Shown here one piece after another: positions 1-7,797 of a stretch of 64,000 nt of DNA. Source of the DNA: Hyalangium gracile (GTDB taxonomy: Bacteria; Myxococcota; Myxococcia; Myxococcales; Myxococcaceae); NCBI RefSeq assembly GCF_020103725.1, contig NZ_JAHXBG010000016.1, forward strand, positions 1-64,000. The letters run 5' to 3'. Below the pieces are notes generated by a model that was not told the DNA's origin, ran no database searches, and saw only the letters and a program-made list of their open reading frames with translations. The position numbers and the translations under genes are program-made. Positions within the stretch are counted from its first letter, which is position 1; every line of letters begins with the position of its first letter.

Positions 1-2
1 AT

Positions 3-143
3 GTTCAGCCCAAGCGCCTGCGCAAGCACCCACGAGGGCCCAAGAAGAAGACGAAGAAGGGTTACGTCTCAGGACGGGCTGCACGCCAGCACGTCTCCAC
101 CGCTCGTGTTCTGGCCTCCGGACGCATCGATCCAACATCTTGA
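3..143 (+). CDS. C-terminal tail of a probable IS transposase (5' end outside window)
   Basis: The third forward frame is open from the left edge to a TGA at 141-143 and encodes about 46 residues that are strongly basic (runs such as PKKKTKKG) and contain HVSTARVL. Basic tails ending in this kind of motif are what I recall at the C termini of IS4-type transposases in myxobacteria, but that is memory and not a search. The reading frame ends exactly where recognisable recombinase sequence begins, which fits an insertion sequence whose right end lies near 145. No terminal inverted repeat can be verified because the left part is outside the window. Confidence 0.35.
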   Translation, partial: VQPKRLRKHPRGPKKKTKKGYVSGRAARQHVSTARVLASGRIDPTS

Positions 144-448
144 AAGGGGTGGCCCTCAAGGCGCACCGCCACCTTCGAGGCCCCTTCGTCTTCTGCGATG
201 GTGGCGGGACGTACCTCAAGAACGATGCCTGCCGGAACGCCCTCCTCCGGGCCTGCAAGCGGGCGGGGCTGCGGCCCGTCGGCTGGCACACCCTGCGGCA
301 CACGTTCGCCAGTCACTTGGTGATGCGCGGGGTACCCCTCAAGGCCATCCAGGAGCTTTTGGGGCACGCCACCATCGAGATGACGATGCGGTACGCCCAC
401 CTGAGCCCGGACGTGAAGAAGGACGCCGTCCGAGCGCTCGAGGGGTAG
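140..448 (+). pseudogene. Tyrosine recombinase/integrase, C-terminal catalytic fragment
   Basis: About 100 residues match the C-terminal half of a phage-type tyrosine recombinase: an HTLRHT box (His-x-x-Arg), then a LLGHATIE box carrying the second His, then the nucleophile Tyr in MRYAHLS. The first catalytic Arg and the whole core-binding domain are missing. The frame is formally open upstream, but that part is out of frame with, and overlaps, the transposase-like tail, and the recombinase resemblance starts only around ALKAHRHLRG. The apparent TTG start at 140 is therefore probably not a real start. Insertion of the element to the left most likely removed the 5' two thirds of the gene. A complete family member is about 300-400 residues. 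Confidence 0.8.
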
Positions 449-454
449 AGTCGA

Positions 455-1231
455 CGGGAGGCGCGGTGCCGCTCGGGTTCGTCGGCGCCTGCTGCGAGGG
501 TCTGCTTTCGCTCGCCCTCTCGCCGAGTCTCACCCACGGTCCGTTTCCTCCACGCCGCTCATCGAACCGGACGTGCAGTTTTCCTGCATCCGGCTCTCGG
601 ACAGGTTTCACGCGACGCGTGTCGGCGCGGAGGTGCTCGCGGCTCCTTCTGCGTGCACCTCCTGGCTCCACCTTGGCCTTCGCGTACAGTTCCGCTCAGA
701 GATCTTCGAGCTTTGTAAGGGTTGTAGGCTCACGCCAATCTCCCGCTGCGTTCTCTCCTTGCGAAGCATCCTGAACCAGGGCCCCTTCCCTCCACGGTCG
801 TTACCCGCTTCCTCGGTACTGTAGGCCCCTCCGACTCCTGGCCCTCGCCACGCGCCAAGAGCGTGTTCGGGTCGCCATCCCGCTTGGACCAGGCCTCCCG
901 TGTTGCGCACCTCACCGTGTTCATGCATGCCGCGCCCACTACCCCGGTGGAACGCCCAGCGATGCTCTGTCGACCTTCTCGCTGGGCCCATGGCCTTCCC
1001 TGTATGTGAGCCAGGTCGGCTTCCACGATTGCCCTTTCGAGGCCTGCTCGGGCTTCACTCATGTTGCGGCCTGCACGCTTGCTCGACCTCCTTTCGAGGC
1101 CTTCTGTCTCTGGGCTTCGAGTCCGAGGGTCGCCCCTCGTCCCCGCCAGATAGCTACCGAGGGGGTCGACTTCCTCCTCGGGCGGGACTTCCACCCGCTG
1201 GTCAGGTGCACCTTTCACGGCGCACTCACAC
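455..1231 (-). mobile_element. Group II intron remnant, 5' RNA domains only
   Basis: Read on the minus strand, the stretch starts near 1225-1231 with a GTGTGAGTGCGCC sequence, fitting the GUGYG 5' boundary of group II introns, and continues as a GC-rich non-coding region. At 564-596 it contains the hairpin of the type GAGCCGGATG..CACGTCCGGTTC, typically found shortly before the maturase gene, followed by GAGCGGCGTGGAGGAAACGG. Next comes a short open frame from 537 beginning MGETRREGERKQTLAAG, which looks like a maturase N terminus. That frame runs into antisense integrase sequence near 450, so the maturase body and domains V/VI are gone. No intact protein gene is seen on either strand between 449 and 1288. 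Confidence 0.55.
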
Positions 1232-1288
1232 TGGGGGCACACGGACCGGGCTGGGCGGAATTTCCCAATAAAGTCCGTGGGTTAAGAG

Positions 1289-1374
1289 TGCACGAGCCGG
1301 GGATCGAACCCGGACGGCCCTTTCGGGCCAGCGGATTTTAAGTCCGCTGCGTCTGCCAGTTTCGCCACTCGTGC
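1289..1374 (-). tRNA. tRNA-Leu (anticodon UAA)
   Basis: The minus strand folds as a class II tRNA. The acceptor stem is GCACGAG (1368-1374) with CTCGTGC (1290-1296) and discriminator A at 1289. The D-arm has GGCGAAACTGGCAGACGC, typical of bacterial tRNA-Leu. The anticodon stem GCGGA/TCCGC encloses the loop CTTAAAA with anticodon TAA. There is a long variable arm (GGCCCGAAAGGGCC) and a T-arm with GGTTCGATCC. CCA is not encoded. It lies beside mobile-element debris, a common setting for tRNA-targeted integration. Confidence 0.97.
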
Positions 1375-1474
1375 CCGAGGGCTCCTCAGGAGTCGGGACC
1401 TTCTCTCAACTGCCGGACGGCCGCAATGCGCGCAACGGTCGATTCTGGCCCGCCCTTGTTATAAAGCGCCCGCC

Positions 1475-3112
1475 ATGCTCGAGACCGTCACCAAGGGCTT
1501 CCGTGCCGCCAAGAACCGCCTCGCCGGCAAGAGCGAGCTCACGCAGGACGTCGTGGACGAGTCCCTCCGCGACATCCGCGTCTCGCTGCTCGAGGCCGAC
1601 GTCGCCTTCGATGTGGTGAAGAAGTTCGTCGCCCGTGTTCGCGAGAAGACGGTGGGCGAGGTGGTCCAGACGACGATCACGGACAAGTCCGGCCAGAAGC
1701 GGAAGGTGAGCCCGGCCGACTACTTCGTGAAGATCTGCCATGACGAGCTCGAGGCCCTGATGGGGCCGGTGGACACCAGCCTGAAGCTCAAGCCCAAGGG
1801 GCAGCTGAGCGGCATCATGATGGTGGGTCTGCAGGGTTCAGGCAAGACGACGACCACGGGCAAGCTGGCCAGCAGGCTCCTCCAGGAGGGGCGCAAGCCG
1901 CTGCTCGTGGCGGCGGACATCTACCGTCCGGCCGCCGTGGATCAGCTGAAGGTGCTCGGCGAGCGGTTGAAGGTGCCGGTGTACTTCGAGCCCAACGTGC
2001 CGCCGCCGGAGCTGGCGACGCGAGGGTATGCCGCGGCGCGGGAGCAGAAGTGCGACGTGGTGCTCATCGACACGGCGGGTCGGCTCGCCATCGACGAGGC
2101 GCTGATGGCGGAGCTGGAGTCCATCAAGGGCCAGGTGCACCCGGACAACATCCTGCTGGTCTGCGACGCGATGATCGGCCAGGACGCGGTGCGCACGGCG
2201 GCCGAGTTCGATCGGCGGCTGACGCTGGACGGCTTCATCCTGACGAAGCTGGACGGTGACGCGCGTGGTGGCGCGGCGCTGTCCATCAAGGAAGTGACGG
2301 GCAAGCCCATCAAGTTCCTCGGCATGGGCGAGGGGATGGACAAGCTGGAGGAGTTCCGTCCGGACGGGCTCGCGGGCCGCATCCTGGGCTTCGGCGACAT
2401 CGTCGGCCTGATGAAGGACTTCGAGAAGGTCGTCGACGAGAAGAAGGCCGAGGAGGACGCGCGCAAGCTCCTGTCGGGCAACTTCTCGATGAAGGACTTC
2501 GTCGAGCAGATCCGGATGGTGCGGCGGATGGGGCCGCTGAAGGATCTGCTGGAGAAGTTCCCGCTGTTTGGCGATCTGACGGATCAGCTGAACCCGGATG
2601 AGAAGGAGCTCACGAAGATCGAGGCGATGTACGACTCGATGACGGAGAAGGAGCGCCTGCGTCCGGACCTGATCAACCAGAGTCGGCTGGAGCGCATCGC
2701 GAAGGGCAGCGGGCGGAAGGTGGATGATGTCCGTGAGCTGCTGCAGAAGTTCGGGATGATGCAGCAGGTGATGGGGACGATTGGCCAGAATCCGGGCCTG
2801 CTGGGGAAGATCCCTGGGTTCAAGCAGCTGGGGCAGCTGTCGCAGCTGAAGAACATGGACCTGTCGAGCATCATGGGGAAGGACAAGATGATGCAGCAGG
2901 CGCTGGGAAGCATGGGTGGAGGGCTGCCCATGCAGATGCCGCAGATCGCCCCAGGCTACACGCCGCCCATGAGCCAGGCGGCGATGGCCAAGGCCCGGCT
3001 GATGGGCTACACGCCGCCTTCCGCGAGTGGAAAGTCCGAGGATCGGGACGCCATCAAGGAGCGCCGCAAGCGCGAGAAGGCCAACAAGAAGAAGAACCGG
3101 AAGAAGAAGTAG
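1475..3112 (+). CDS. ffh: Signal recognition particle GTPase Ffh
   Basis: Ffh binds 4.5S RNA and signal sequences of nascent chains and delivers ribosomes to FtsY at the inner membrane. The 545-residue product shows the NG domain with the P-loop GLQGSGKTTT (about 118-127), DTAGR (199-203) and TKLDGDARGG (257-266). The Met/Gln-rich M domain follows, including RIAKGSG, part of the RNA-binding helix-turn-helix, and MMQQVMG signal-peptide-binding segments. The protein is about 90 residues longer than E. coli Ffh, mainly in a C-terminal extension ending in a Lys-rich tail (KKKNRKKK). ATG at 1475 gives the standard Ffh N terminus (MLETVTKGF). It appears monocistronic and is followed by a large hairpin. 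Confidence 0.97.
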   Translation: MLETVTKGFRAAKNRLAGKSELTQDVVDESLRDIRVSLLEADVAFDVVKKFVARVREKTVGEVVQTTITDKSGQKRKVSPADYFVKICHDELEALMGPVDTSLKLKPKGQLSGIMMVGLQGSGKTTTTGKLASRLLQEGRKPLLVAADIYRPAAVDQLKVLGERLKVPVYFEPNVPPPELATRGYAAAREQKCDVVLIDTAGRLAIDEALMAELESIKGQVHPDNILLVCDAMIGQDAVRTAAEFDRRLTLDGFILTKLDGDARGGAALSIKEVTGKPIKFLGMGEGMDKLEEFRPDGLAGRILGFGDIVGLMKDFEKVVDEKKAEEDARKLLSGNFSMKDFVEQIRMVRRMGPLKDLLEKFPLFGDLTDQLNPDEKELTKIEAMYDSMTEKERLRPDLINQSRLERIAKGSGRKVDDVRELLQKFGMMQQVMGTIGQNPGLLGKIPGFKQLGQLSQLKNMDLSSIMGKDKMMQQALGSMGGGLPMQMPQIAPGYTPPMSQAAMAKARLMGYTPPSASGKSEDRDAIKERRKREKANKKKNRKKK

Positions 3113-3128
3113 CCCTCCCCTCCCCTCA

Positions 3129-3174
3129 CACCGTCTCGCCGCACGGACGGCCCAGTCCGCGCACGGAGACGGTG
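3129..3174 (+). terminator. Stem-loop after ffh
   Basis: A perfect 9-bp inverted repeat, CACCGTCTC (3129-3137) and GAGACGGTG (3166-3174), encloses a second stem CGGAC/GTCCG. It begins 17 bp after the ffh stop. There is no T-run, so termination is inferred from position and stability. Confidence 0.6.
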
Positions 3175-3307
3175 CGCGTGCGAGCCGTTGCCGCAAACCT
3201 CTGGCGCTCGAAGGCGGAACCGTCTTTTCTGCCTCTCTTGGAGCGTCATGACGAGCAGGGAGCATCCACGAAGGTCTGTGGAATGCATCTTGCTCTGGAG
3301 GAGCGGC

Positions 3308-4654
3308 ATGCCCCTTTTCAATCGTGCAGTCCCCCTGGTTCTGGCAGCCCTGCTGTCGGCGTGCATCAATGTCCCCGAGATCGAGGCCCCCGAATCACCC
3401 GATGCCGGCCTGCCAGATGCCGGCCCCAAGCCCGACTCCGGCGTTCCGGCCGACACCACGTCCCCTACCATCACCGCGACGACGCCCTCTCACGGGTCCA
3501 CCAACGTCGCCACGAGTACGCAGCTGGTCCTCACGTTCTCCGAGCCGATGAACGTGAGCACGGTGCAGGTCAGCATCGCCCCCACGGTGGAGTTCAGTGA
3601 GACCACCTGGGCGAACGGGAACACCCTGCTCACGCTGCAGCCGACAGTGCCTCTGGCCCAGAACACCGGCTACACCCTCGTGGTGGATGGCAAGGACGTG
3701 GCTGGAAACGCGCTGACGGACCGGAAGGCGTTCTCCTTCAGCACGACAGGGCCAGCCCCGGACACCACGCCGCCGACGGTCCTCGCCATCAGCCCCGCGC
3801 ACGGGACCATCGGGGTGGCACGGGATGCGTCCATCACCGTGACGTTCTCCGAACCCATGGACAAGGTGTCTGCTCAGGCCGCCTTCAACATCACCTCGCC
3901 ACCCGGCTTCAACTCGGGAGTCTTCGACTGGAATGAGGCGGGCACCGTGATGACCTTCAATCCGGACACCGACTTCCCCCATGGCACTGACGTCATCTGG
4001 CGCGTCTCCACGACCGCCAAGGATCCGTCCGCCAACACGCTGGAGAACAACGTCTCAGGCACGTTCCGTGTCATTCGCGTCAACACGGTCACAATCAACT
4101 ACGACCCTCCAACGACTGGTGCCGCAGTTAGCCCTTCCTATGACAAGCAAACATACCTTTTCTTAGGTGCCCTCGTAGGAGACACAGGCAACGCAACTCA
4201 GGCTCGGCTCTTTCTAGGCTTCAAGTTGGACGCGCTTCCCGAAAATCTCTCCCGCCTCACCTCGGCCAAGCTAATCTGGTACACGACCAATCAGACCGGA
4301 GACCCGCTCGCAAGCCTGGGCAGCCTTCTACTAGAGAGAGTTTACATCGGAGAAGAAATTGCTCTTTCAAATGCTACATGGACAAACCCAGTCGCCAAAA
4401 CCCAATACGAGTCTCCTGCGCTCAACACTCCCATCAGCGTGTCCGTCGGCCCTTTGATACCTGCTGTCCAGTTCAACACCACGTCATTCGTGGCATCGGA
4501 CTGGCTGGATCGCACCAATCGAGGCACTAAACGGTCTCAGTTCAGGCTTCGCTTCGAGGTTCCCAGCGACAATGACGCCGAGAACGACTCCATCCACACA
4601 CATGAAGACGTTTCGACGCCAGCGGAGCTTGAGGTGACTTATGAGTACCCGTAA
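3308..4654 (+). CDS. Secreted lipoprotein with two Big_5 (SbsA Ig-like) domains
   Basis: The start is set at ATG 3308, preceded by GGAGG at 3297-3301, because it gives a lipoprotein signal MPLFNRAVPLVLAALLSAC with lipobox LSAC. An upstream in-frame ATG would add a non-signal extension. After a Pro/Asp-rich linker (PDAGLPDAGPKPDSG) come two Big_5-type Ig-like repeats, each with the pattern SPxHGxxxVAxxxxxxxTFSEPM (about 55-150 and 155-255). The C-terminal third has patterns such as FLGFKLDALPENL and ASDWLDR, resembling DNRLRE-type beta domains of surface proteins. This is a probable surface-exposed outer-membrane lipoprotein of unknown ligand. The DNA from about 4095 to the end is visibly AT-richer and less codon-biased than the first two thirds, suggesting the C-terminal domain was acquired separately. 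Confidence 0.8.
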   Translation: MPLFNRAVPLVLAALLSACINVPEIEAPESPDAGLPDAGPKPDSGVPADTTSPTITATTPSHGSTNVATSTQLVLTFSEPMNVSTVQVSIAPTVEFSETTWANGNTLLTLQPTVPLAQNTGYTLVVDGKDVAGNALTDRKAFSFSTTGPAPDTTPPTVLAISPAHGTIGVARDASITVTFSEPMDKVSAQAAFNITSPPGFNSGVFDWNEAGTVMTFNPDTDFPHGTDVIWRVSTTAKDPSANTLENNVSGTFRVIRVNTVTINYDPPTTGAAVSPSYDKQTYLFLGALVGDTGNATQARLFLGFKLDALPENLSRLTSAKLIWYTTNQTGDPLASLGSLLLERVYIGEEIALSNATWTNPVAKTQYESPALNTPISVSVGPLIPAVQFNTTSFVASDWLDRTNRGTKRSQFRLRFEVPSDNDAENDSIHTHEDVSTPAELEVTYEYP

Positions 4655-4712
4655 ATAGACACGCAGCAAGCGGGTCCAACTCAGGCGCGAAAAATGGGGG
4701 TGCTGCTTCGGC

Positions 4713-5813
4713 TCACCCCTTGCGTTTGGGAACAACGAGTCCCCGTGCCAGACGGCGCAGCACACGCCGTTTCTGCCGGCGCTTGTAAAGCTTATGGGCA
4801 TTCTCTCCCTCCTCATTCGCGCGGGCCGTCGCTTCGTCCATGATCTGGAACTCCACGAGCGTGAAGACGATGCGGCTCTTGCGGGGACGCAGATCCTCTT
4901 CGGGAGGAGGGAGGTACGCATCCATCCGCAGAGGCATGTCGACGATGAAGTTGAGAGCTCGATAGGTGCTTCCAGAAAACTGATTGCTGCCGTGCTCCTC
5001 GCGGTCCTCGTAATCGCGATCCAGATGAAGCTGCGCGGCGAATTGTTCGAAGTGTGGATACTCAGCCAGCACCGACTTGAATTGAATCAACGAGTTTTCT
5101 GTCTGCCCTGGCACCACGAAGTTGAATGGGAACAGCCGCTGGCTGAGAAAGTAGAGCGTCGGAAGGATGTCCGCGCGGTTCTTCGTAATGATACGGAACC
5201 GCGTGCGATCATAGACCTGAGCGGCCACCGTCTCCTTCTTCGCTATCAGCTTGGTGATCAGGGAATCCCGCGTCTTGATCGAATGCGCAAACTCGACGAT
5301 GGGCCCGCCCTTGGCCTCGAGCTCCTGGGCCACCGCCAGCACCTTGGCGGTGACCAGCTCGGCCAGATCCGCCTCTGAAACGGGAAGCCGGAAGAGCAAG
5401 TCCCGCCCTTCGATGTGCTGGATGACATGCATCACCTTCAGCACGATGCACGCGATACGGCGGTACTTGGGCAGGCCCTTGGCGCCAGAAGCGAAGAGGA
5501 AAAGGTCGTGAATCTCCGTTGGCGAAGCCACTGCATCCGCGACCCGGTAGTCGAACGTCTTCCGGAGATACTCCACCGCGTCCGCGAGAACCAAGCGCGC
5601 CCACGCCTCGTCGTAGGGCCGAGAGGTATCGAGCTGGCAGAGCCGTAGGAAGTGGTCGACCTCCTCACGGGACTGGAAGTGCATCCGCCGCCAGTCGATG
5701 ACCGACCCACCTCGAAGGATGAGCCGGAGGCGCTCCAGCTCGCGGAGCCCCATCTCCGTCACCGTGCGGATGGGGAGGTCGGGCAGTTGTGGGATGAGGG
5801 AGACGGCCTTCAC
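4713..5813 (-). CDS. Divergent RelA/SpoT-fold protein (TIGR04552-like)
   Basis: This looks like the family I know as TIGR04552, conserved in Myxococcales without assigned function. Numbered from GTG 5813, the C-terminal half carries, in order, the signatures of a RelA/SpoT nucleotidyltransferase fold: SIKTRDSLITKL (178-189; family RxKxxxSxxxKL), DRTRFRI (202-208; family DxxGxRI), TYRALNF (283-289; family YxSxH) and VEFQI (320-324; the catalytic Glu motif ExQIR). The Asp, Tyr and Glu are kept. The first Arg of the first box is Ser and the His after YRxL is Asn. The N-terminal half is helical. The longest frame starts at 5879, inside the upstream gene's terminator, so I prefer GTG 5813. A (p)ppGpp- or related nucleotide role is inference only. 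Confidence 0.7.
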   Translation of the reverse strand: MKAVSLIPQLPDLPIRTVTEMGLRELERLRLILRGGSVIDWRRMHFQSREEVDHFLRLCQLDTSRPYDEAWARLVLADAVEYLRKTFDYRVADAVASPTEIHDLFLFASGAKGLPKYRRIACIVLKVMHVIQHIEGRDLLFRLPVSEADLAELVTAKVLAVAQELEAKGGPIVEFAHSIKTRDSLITKLIAKKETVAAQVYDRTRFRIITKNRADILPTLYFLSQRLFPFNFVVPGQTENSLIQFKSVLAEYPHFEQFAAQLHLDRDYEDREEHGSNQFSGSTYRALNFIVDMPLRMDAYLPPPEEDLRPRKSRIVFTLVEFQIMDEATARANEEGENAHKLYKRRQKRRVLRRLARGLVVPKRKG

Positions 5814-5866
5814 AGCGGCGCTTCTAGCTGAGCCTGCACATGAAGGGAACTCCCCGAAAAGTAGAA

Positions 5867-5893
5867 GGCCCTCCCCCACTTGGGGAAGGGCCT
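5867..5893 (-). terminator. Rho-independent terminator of the MORN-repeat gene
   Basis: On the minus strand GGCCCTTCCCC and GGGGGAGGGCC form a GC-rich hairpin with a short loop, followed by TTCTACTTTT. It starts 26 bp after the stop at 5920. Confidence 0.8.
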
Positions 5894-5919
5894 ACATGCT
5901 CGTTGCCTGGGCAGACGAG

Positions 5920-6432
5920 TTACTTGTTGGCCACGGGCTTGCCGTTCTCGAAGCGCTGCTCCCTGACCAGGTTGCCACCACGGTACTCGGCCTCCGCGAC
6001 CTTCTTCCCATCCTCAGAGTAGGTCGTGGAAGCCCCTTCACGATTGCCGTGGACCCAGCGCTCCTCGAGCTTCACCTTGCCCGACGGGAAGTACTGCACA
6101 TGGCGTCCATTGTAGTGGTGGGCCGTGTACTCGATCTCCTCGATCTTGCGTCCATTCTCGTCAAAGTACGTCCAGAGGCCAGTCTGCATGCCGTCGGTGT
6201 TCTGGCCCTCGGCCCGCTTCTGACCGTTCGGATGGAAGCTCACGAAAGGACCGTGGGCGCTGCTATTGCGATCCTTGGCGTTGGTCTTCGCACACATCCA
6301 AGCCCCCTTCTCCGCCGCAGCCCGCTGCTGGGTCCCAGCCGGGCAGTTCAGCTTGACCTCGCCAGCCAGTGCGGCCGAGGCGCTGAAGGCGAGAGTGAGG
6401 GCAACGACGCGAGCAGAAGTCTTCTTGAACAT
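5920..6432 (-). CDS. Secreted MORN_2-repeat protein (YwqK-like)
   Basis: ATG 6432 is chosen because GGAAGAG precedes it and it starts a Sec signal peptide (MFKKTSARVVALTLAFSASAALA). The 170-residue product then has an N-terminal Cys pair (C and C in about 25-45) and four successive MORN_2-like repeats of the type GxWxxYxxNGxxxxExxY: GPFVSFHPNGQK, GLWTYFDENGRK, GRHVQYFPSGKV and GASTTYSEDGKK. Such repeats occur in the YwqK family of periplasmic and extracellular proteins, sometimes labelled antitoxins, but no toxin gene lies next to it. Probably periplasmic or exported; the function is unknown. It has its own terminator and is likely transcribed alone. Confidence 0.8.
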   Translation of the reverse strand: MFKKTSARVVALTLAFSASAALAGEVKLNCPAGTQQRAAAEKGAWMCAKTNAKDRNSSAHGPFVSFHPNGQKRAEGQNTDGMQTGLWTYFDENGRKIEEIEYTAHHYNGRHVQYFPSGKVKLEERWVHGNREGASTTYSEDGKKVAEAEYRGGNLVREQRFENGKPVANK

Positions 6433-6556
6433 GGCTCTTCCTTTTCTGGGAAACCTGTGGCGTCCCATACGCCGCTATAATTGACGCCCTGTGCGCAGGA
6501 TAATTCATCCTCCGCAGGCACAGAGCCAGCGCTCTCTCAACCAGAGCAGGGCGCAT

Positions 6557-6590
6557 GAAAAGGCCCTGCCCCCATGGGGGAGCAGGGCCC
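6557..6590 (-). terminator. Rho-independent terminator of the Cys-rich lipoprotein gene
   Basis: On the minus strand GGCCCTGC and GCAGGGCC (arms 6582-6589 and 6562-6569) with an inner CCCC/GGGG stem are followed immediately by TTTT, 29 bp after the stop at 6619. Confidence 0.85.
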
Positions 6591-6618
6591 AGAGCAGACT
6601 CAGAAACCGCCTACGCTC

Positions 6619-7587
6619 TTAGCGAGAGAACGAGGCGCAGTAGCCGTTACCATTCGTGAAATAGAACCCCATGGTAACGTTCTGGACGTCCGGGATGCAG
6701 AGGAAGACGCTGACAGAAGCGCTCTTCTGGTCCGCAGCCTTGGTGTAGTTGAACAGGTTGCCAGAGCCGAGCGGAACCTCACCCTTGTCCGTGCGCACGT
6801 AGAAGAACCCCTGGAAGCTGCTCTGGTCCGCCGGAACCGTCCCGCTCTTCACGTAGAACGAAACGCGCGGAACCACCTTGATGGGGTTAGTAGCGCCCGG
6901 GCAGCCGGCAGGATCTGCGGCGAACGAGACCTTCTCCACGCTGTAGATGATGTTGCCGGTGCTGGTGGTCGCGCCCGGATCGAAGCTGGCGGCCGGCTTG
7001 CCCTCGAGGTTGCCGCAGGTGGGCTTCGGCGCGTCCGCGCACTTGCCCCCGCTGCAGAACTGACCGTAGGTGCAGGAGCTCTGAGCGTCGCCGGAGCAGG
7101 TCGCGGCGGCCTCGCACTTGTCCGTGGTCGCGTTGCAGACCTCACCCGCGGCGCAGGAGCCGTAGGTGCAGGTGGTGCCCGTGTTGCCGCCCGCCTTGCA
7201 CTGACCCGTCGCCGTGTCGCAGGTCCGCCCCGTGCCGCAGGACGCGTCCGTGGTGCACTTCGGCGCGCAGACCTTGTCCAGATCCGAGCAGATGACGTCC
7301 GCGCCGTACTCGTTGCTGCACAGGGTCGACAGCGTGCACTTGCAGATCTTGCGCGAATCCGTCGCGCTCACCGCCGTGCACTCCGACTTCGCGGAGTCCG
7401 GACACTCGCCCGCCGCGTCGCACGTCTGAGCACAGACCTTCGCGGTCGGGTGGCAGATTTCACCGTCGAGGCAGTCCCCGTCGATCGAGCACGTGATGCT
7501 GCTCTCCTCGTCACCAGGACAACCCGTCATCACCACGCTCAGCGCGCTCAGCGCGGTGAGCATCATCATCGTCTTCCGAAGCTGCAT
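6619..7587 (-). CDS. Cysteine-rich lipoprotein
   Basis: ATG 7587 has a strong AGGAGG 8-10 bp upstream and starts a lipoprotein signal ending VVMTGC. An upstream in-frame ATG would add about 20 non-signal residues. The mature protein (about 300 residues) has an N-terminal region of repeated Cys-rich units of the kind CxxDGDCxxGExCxxxxxxC (for example SIDGDCLDGEICHPTAKVC and GTGRTCDTATGQC). This disulfide-knot style is common in myxobacterial surface lipoproteins. The last 140 residues have few cysteines and look like a globular beta domain (SFYVKSGTVPADQSS, GFFYVRTDKGEVPLG). Probably an outer-membrane or cell-surface protein; no specific function can be named. Convergent or divergent partners are absent, so it is likely monocistronic. 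Confidence 0.8.
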   Translation of the reverse strand: MQLRKTMMMLTALSALSVVMTGCPGDEESSITCSIDGDCLDGEICHPTAKVCAQTCDAAGECPDSAKSECTAVSATDSRKICKCTLSTLCSNEYGADVICSDLDKVCAPKCTTDASCGTGRTCDTATGQCKAGGNTGTTCTYGSCAAGEVCNATTDKCEAAATCSGDAQSSCTYGQFCSGGKCADAPKPTCGNLEGKPAASFDPGATTSTGNIIYSVEKVSFAADPAGCPGATNPIKVVPRVSFYVKSGTVPADQSSFQGFFYVRTDKGEVPLGSGNLFNYTKAADQKSASVSVFLCIPDVQNVTMGFYFTNGNGYCASFSR

Positions 7588-7748
7588 GCTGGAACTCCTC
7601 CTATGGGTGCCTCGCATGGGGCTTCCGGCCTCACAAGCCCCCTCCATCCTTGCGAGCGGGGCTGGCTTTAGCCCTGCTCGTCCGGACGTGTCAACGAATG
7701 TCGACGCATCCTGGACGAACGACCCATTGCGGAATTCAGCACGTGCAC

Positions 7749-7786
7749 AAACGGACAGCGTCGCAGCGCTTCTTCACTGTCCGTTT
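7749..7786 (-). terminator. Stem-loop after gltJ
   Basis: A perfect 10-bp inverted repeat AAACGGACAG (7749-7758) and CTGTCCGTTT (7777-7786) with an 18-nt loop lies 11 bp beyond the gltJ stop. The TTT at the end of the stem supports terminator function and could work in both directions. Confidence 0.7.
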
Positions 7787-7797
7787 GGACCTCAGCG

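Noticed and set aside
1-774. A 257-codon frame across the mobile-element debris
   Set aside because: It runs through the integrase fragment in the wrong frame and through the antisense of the intron remnant.
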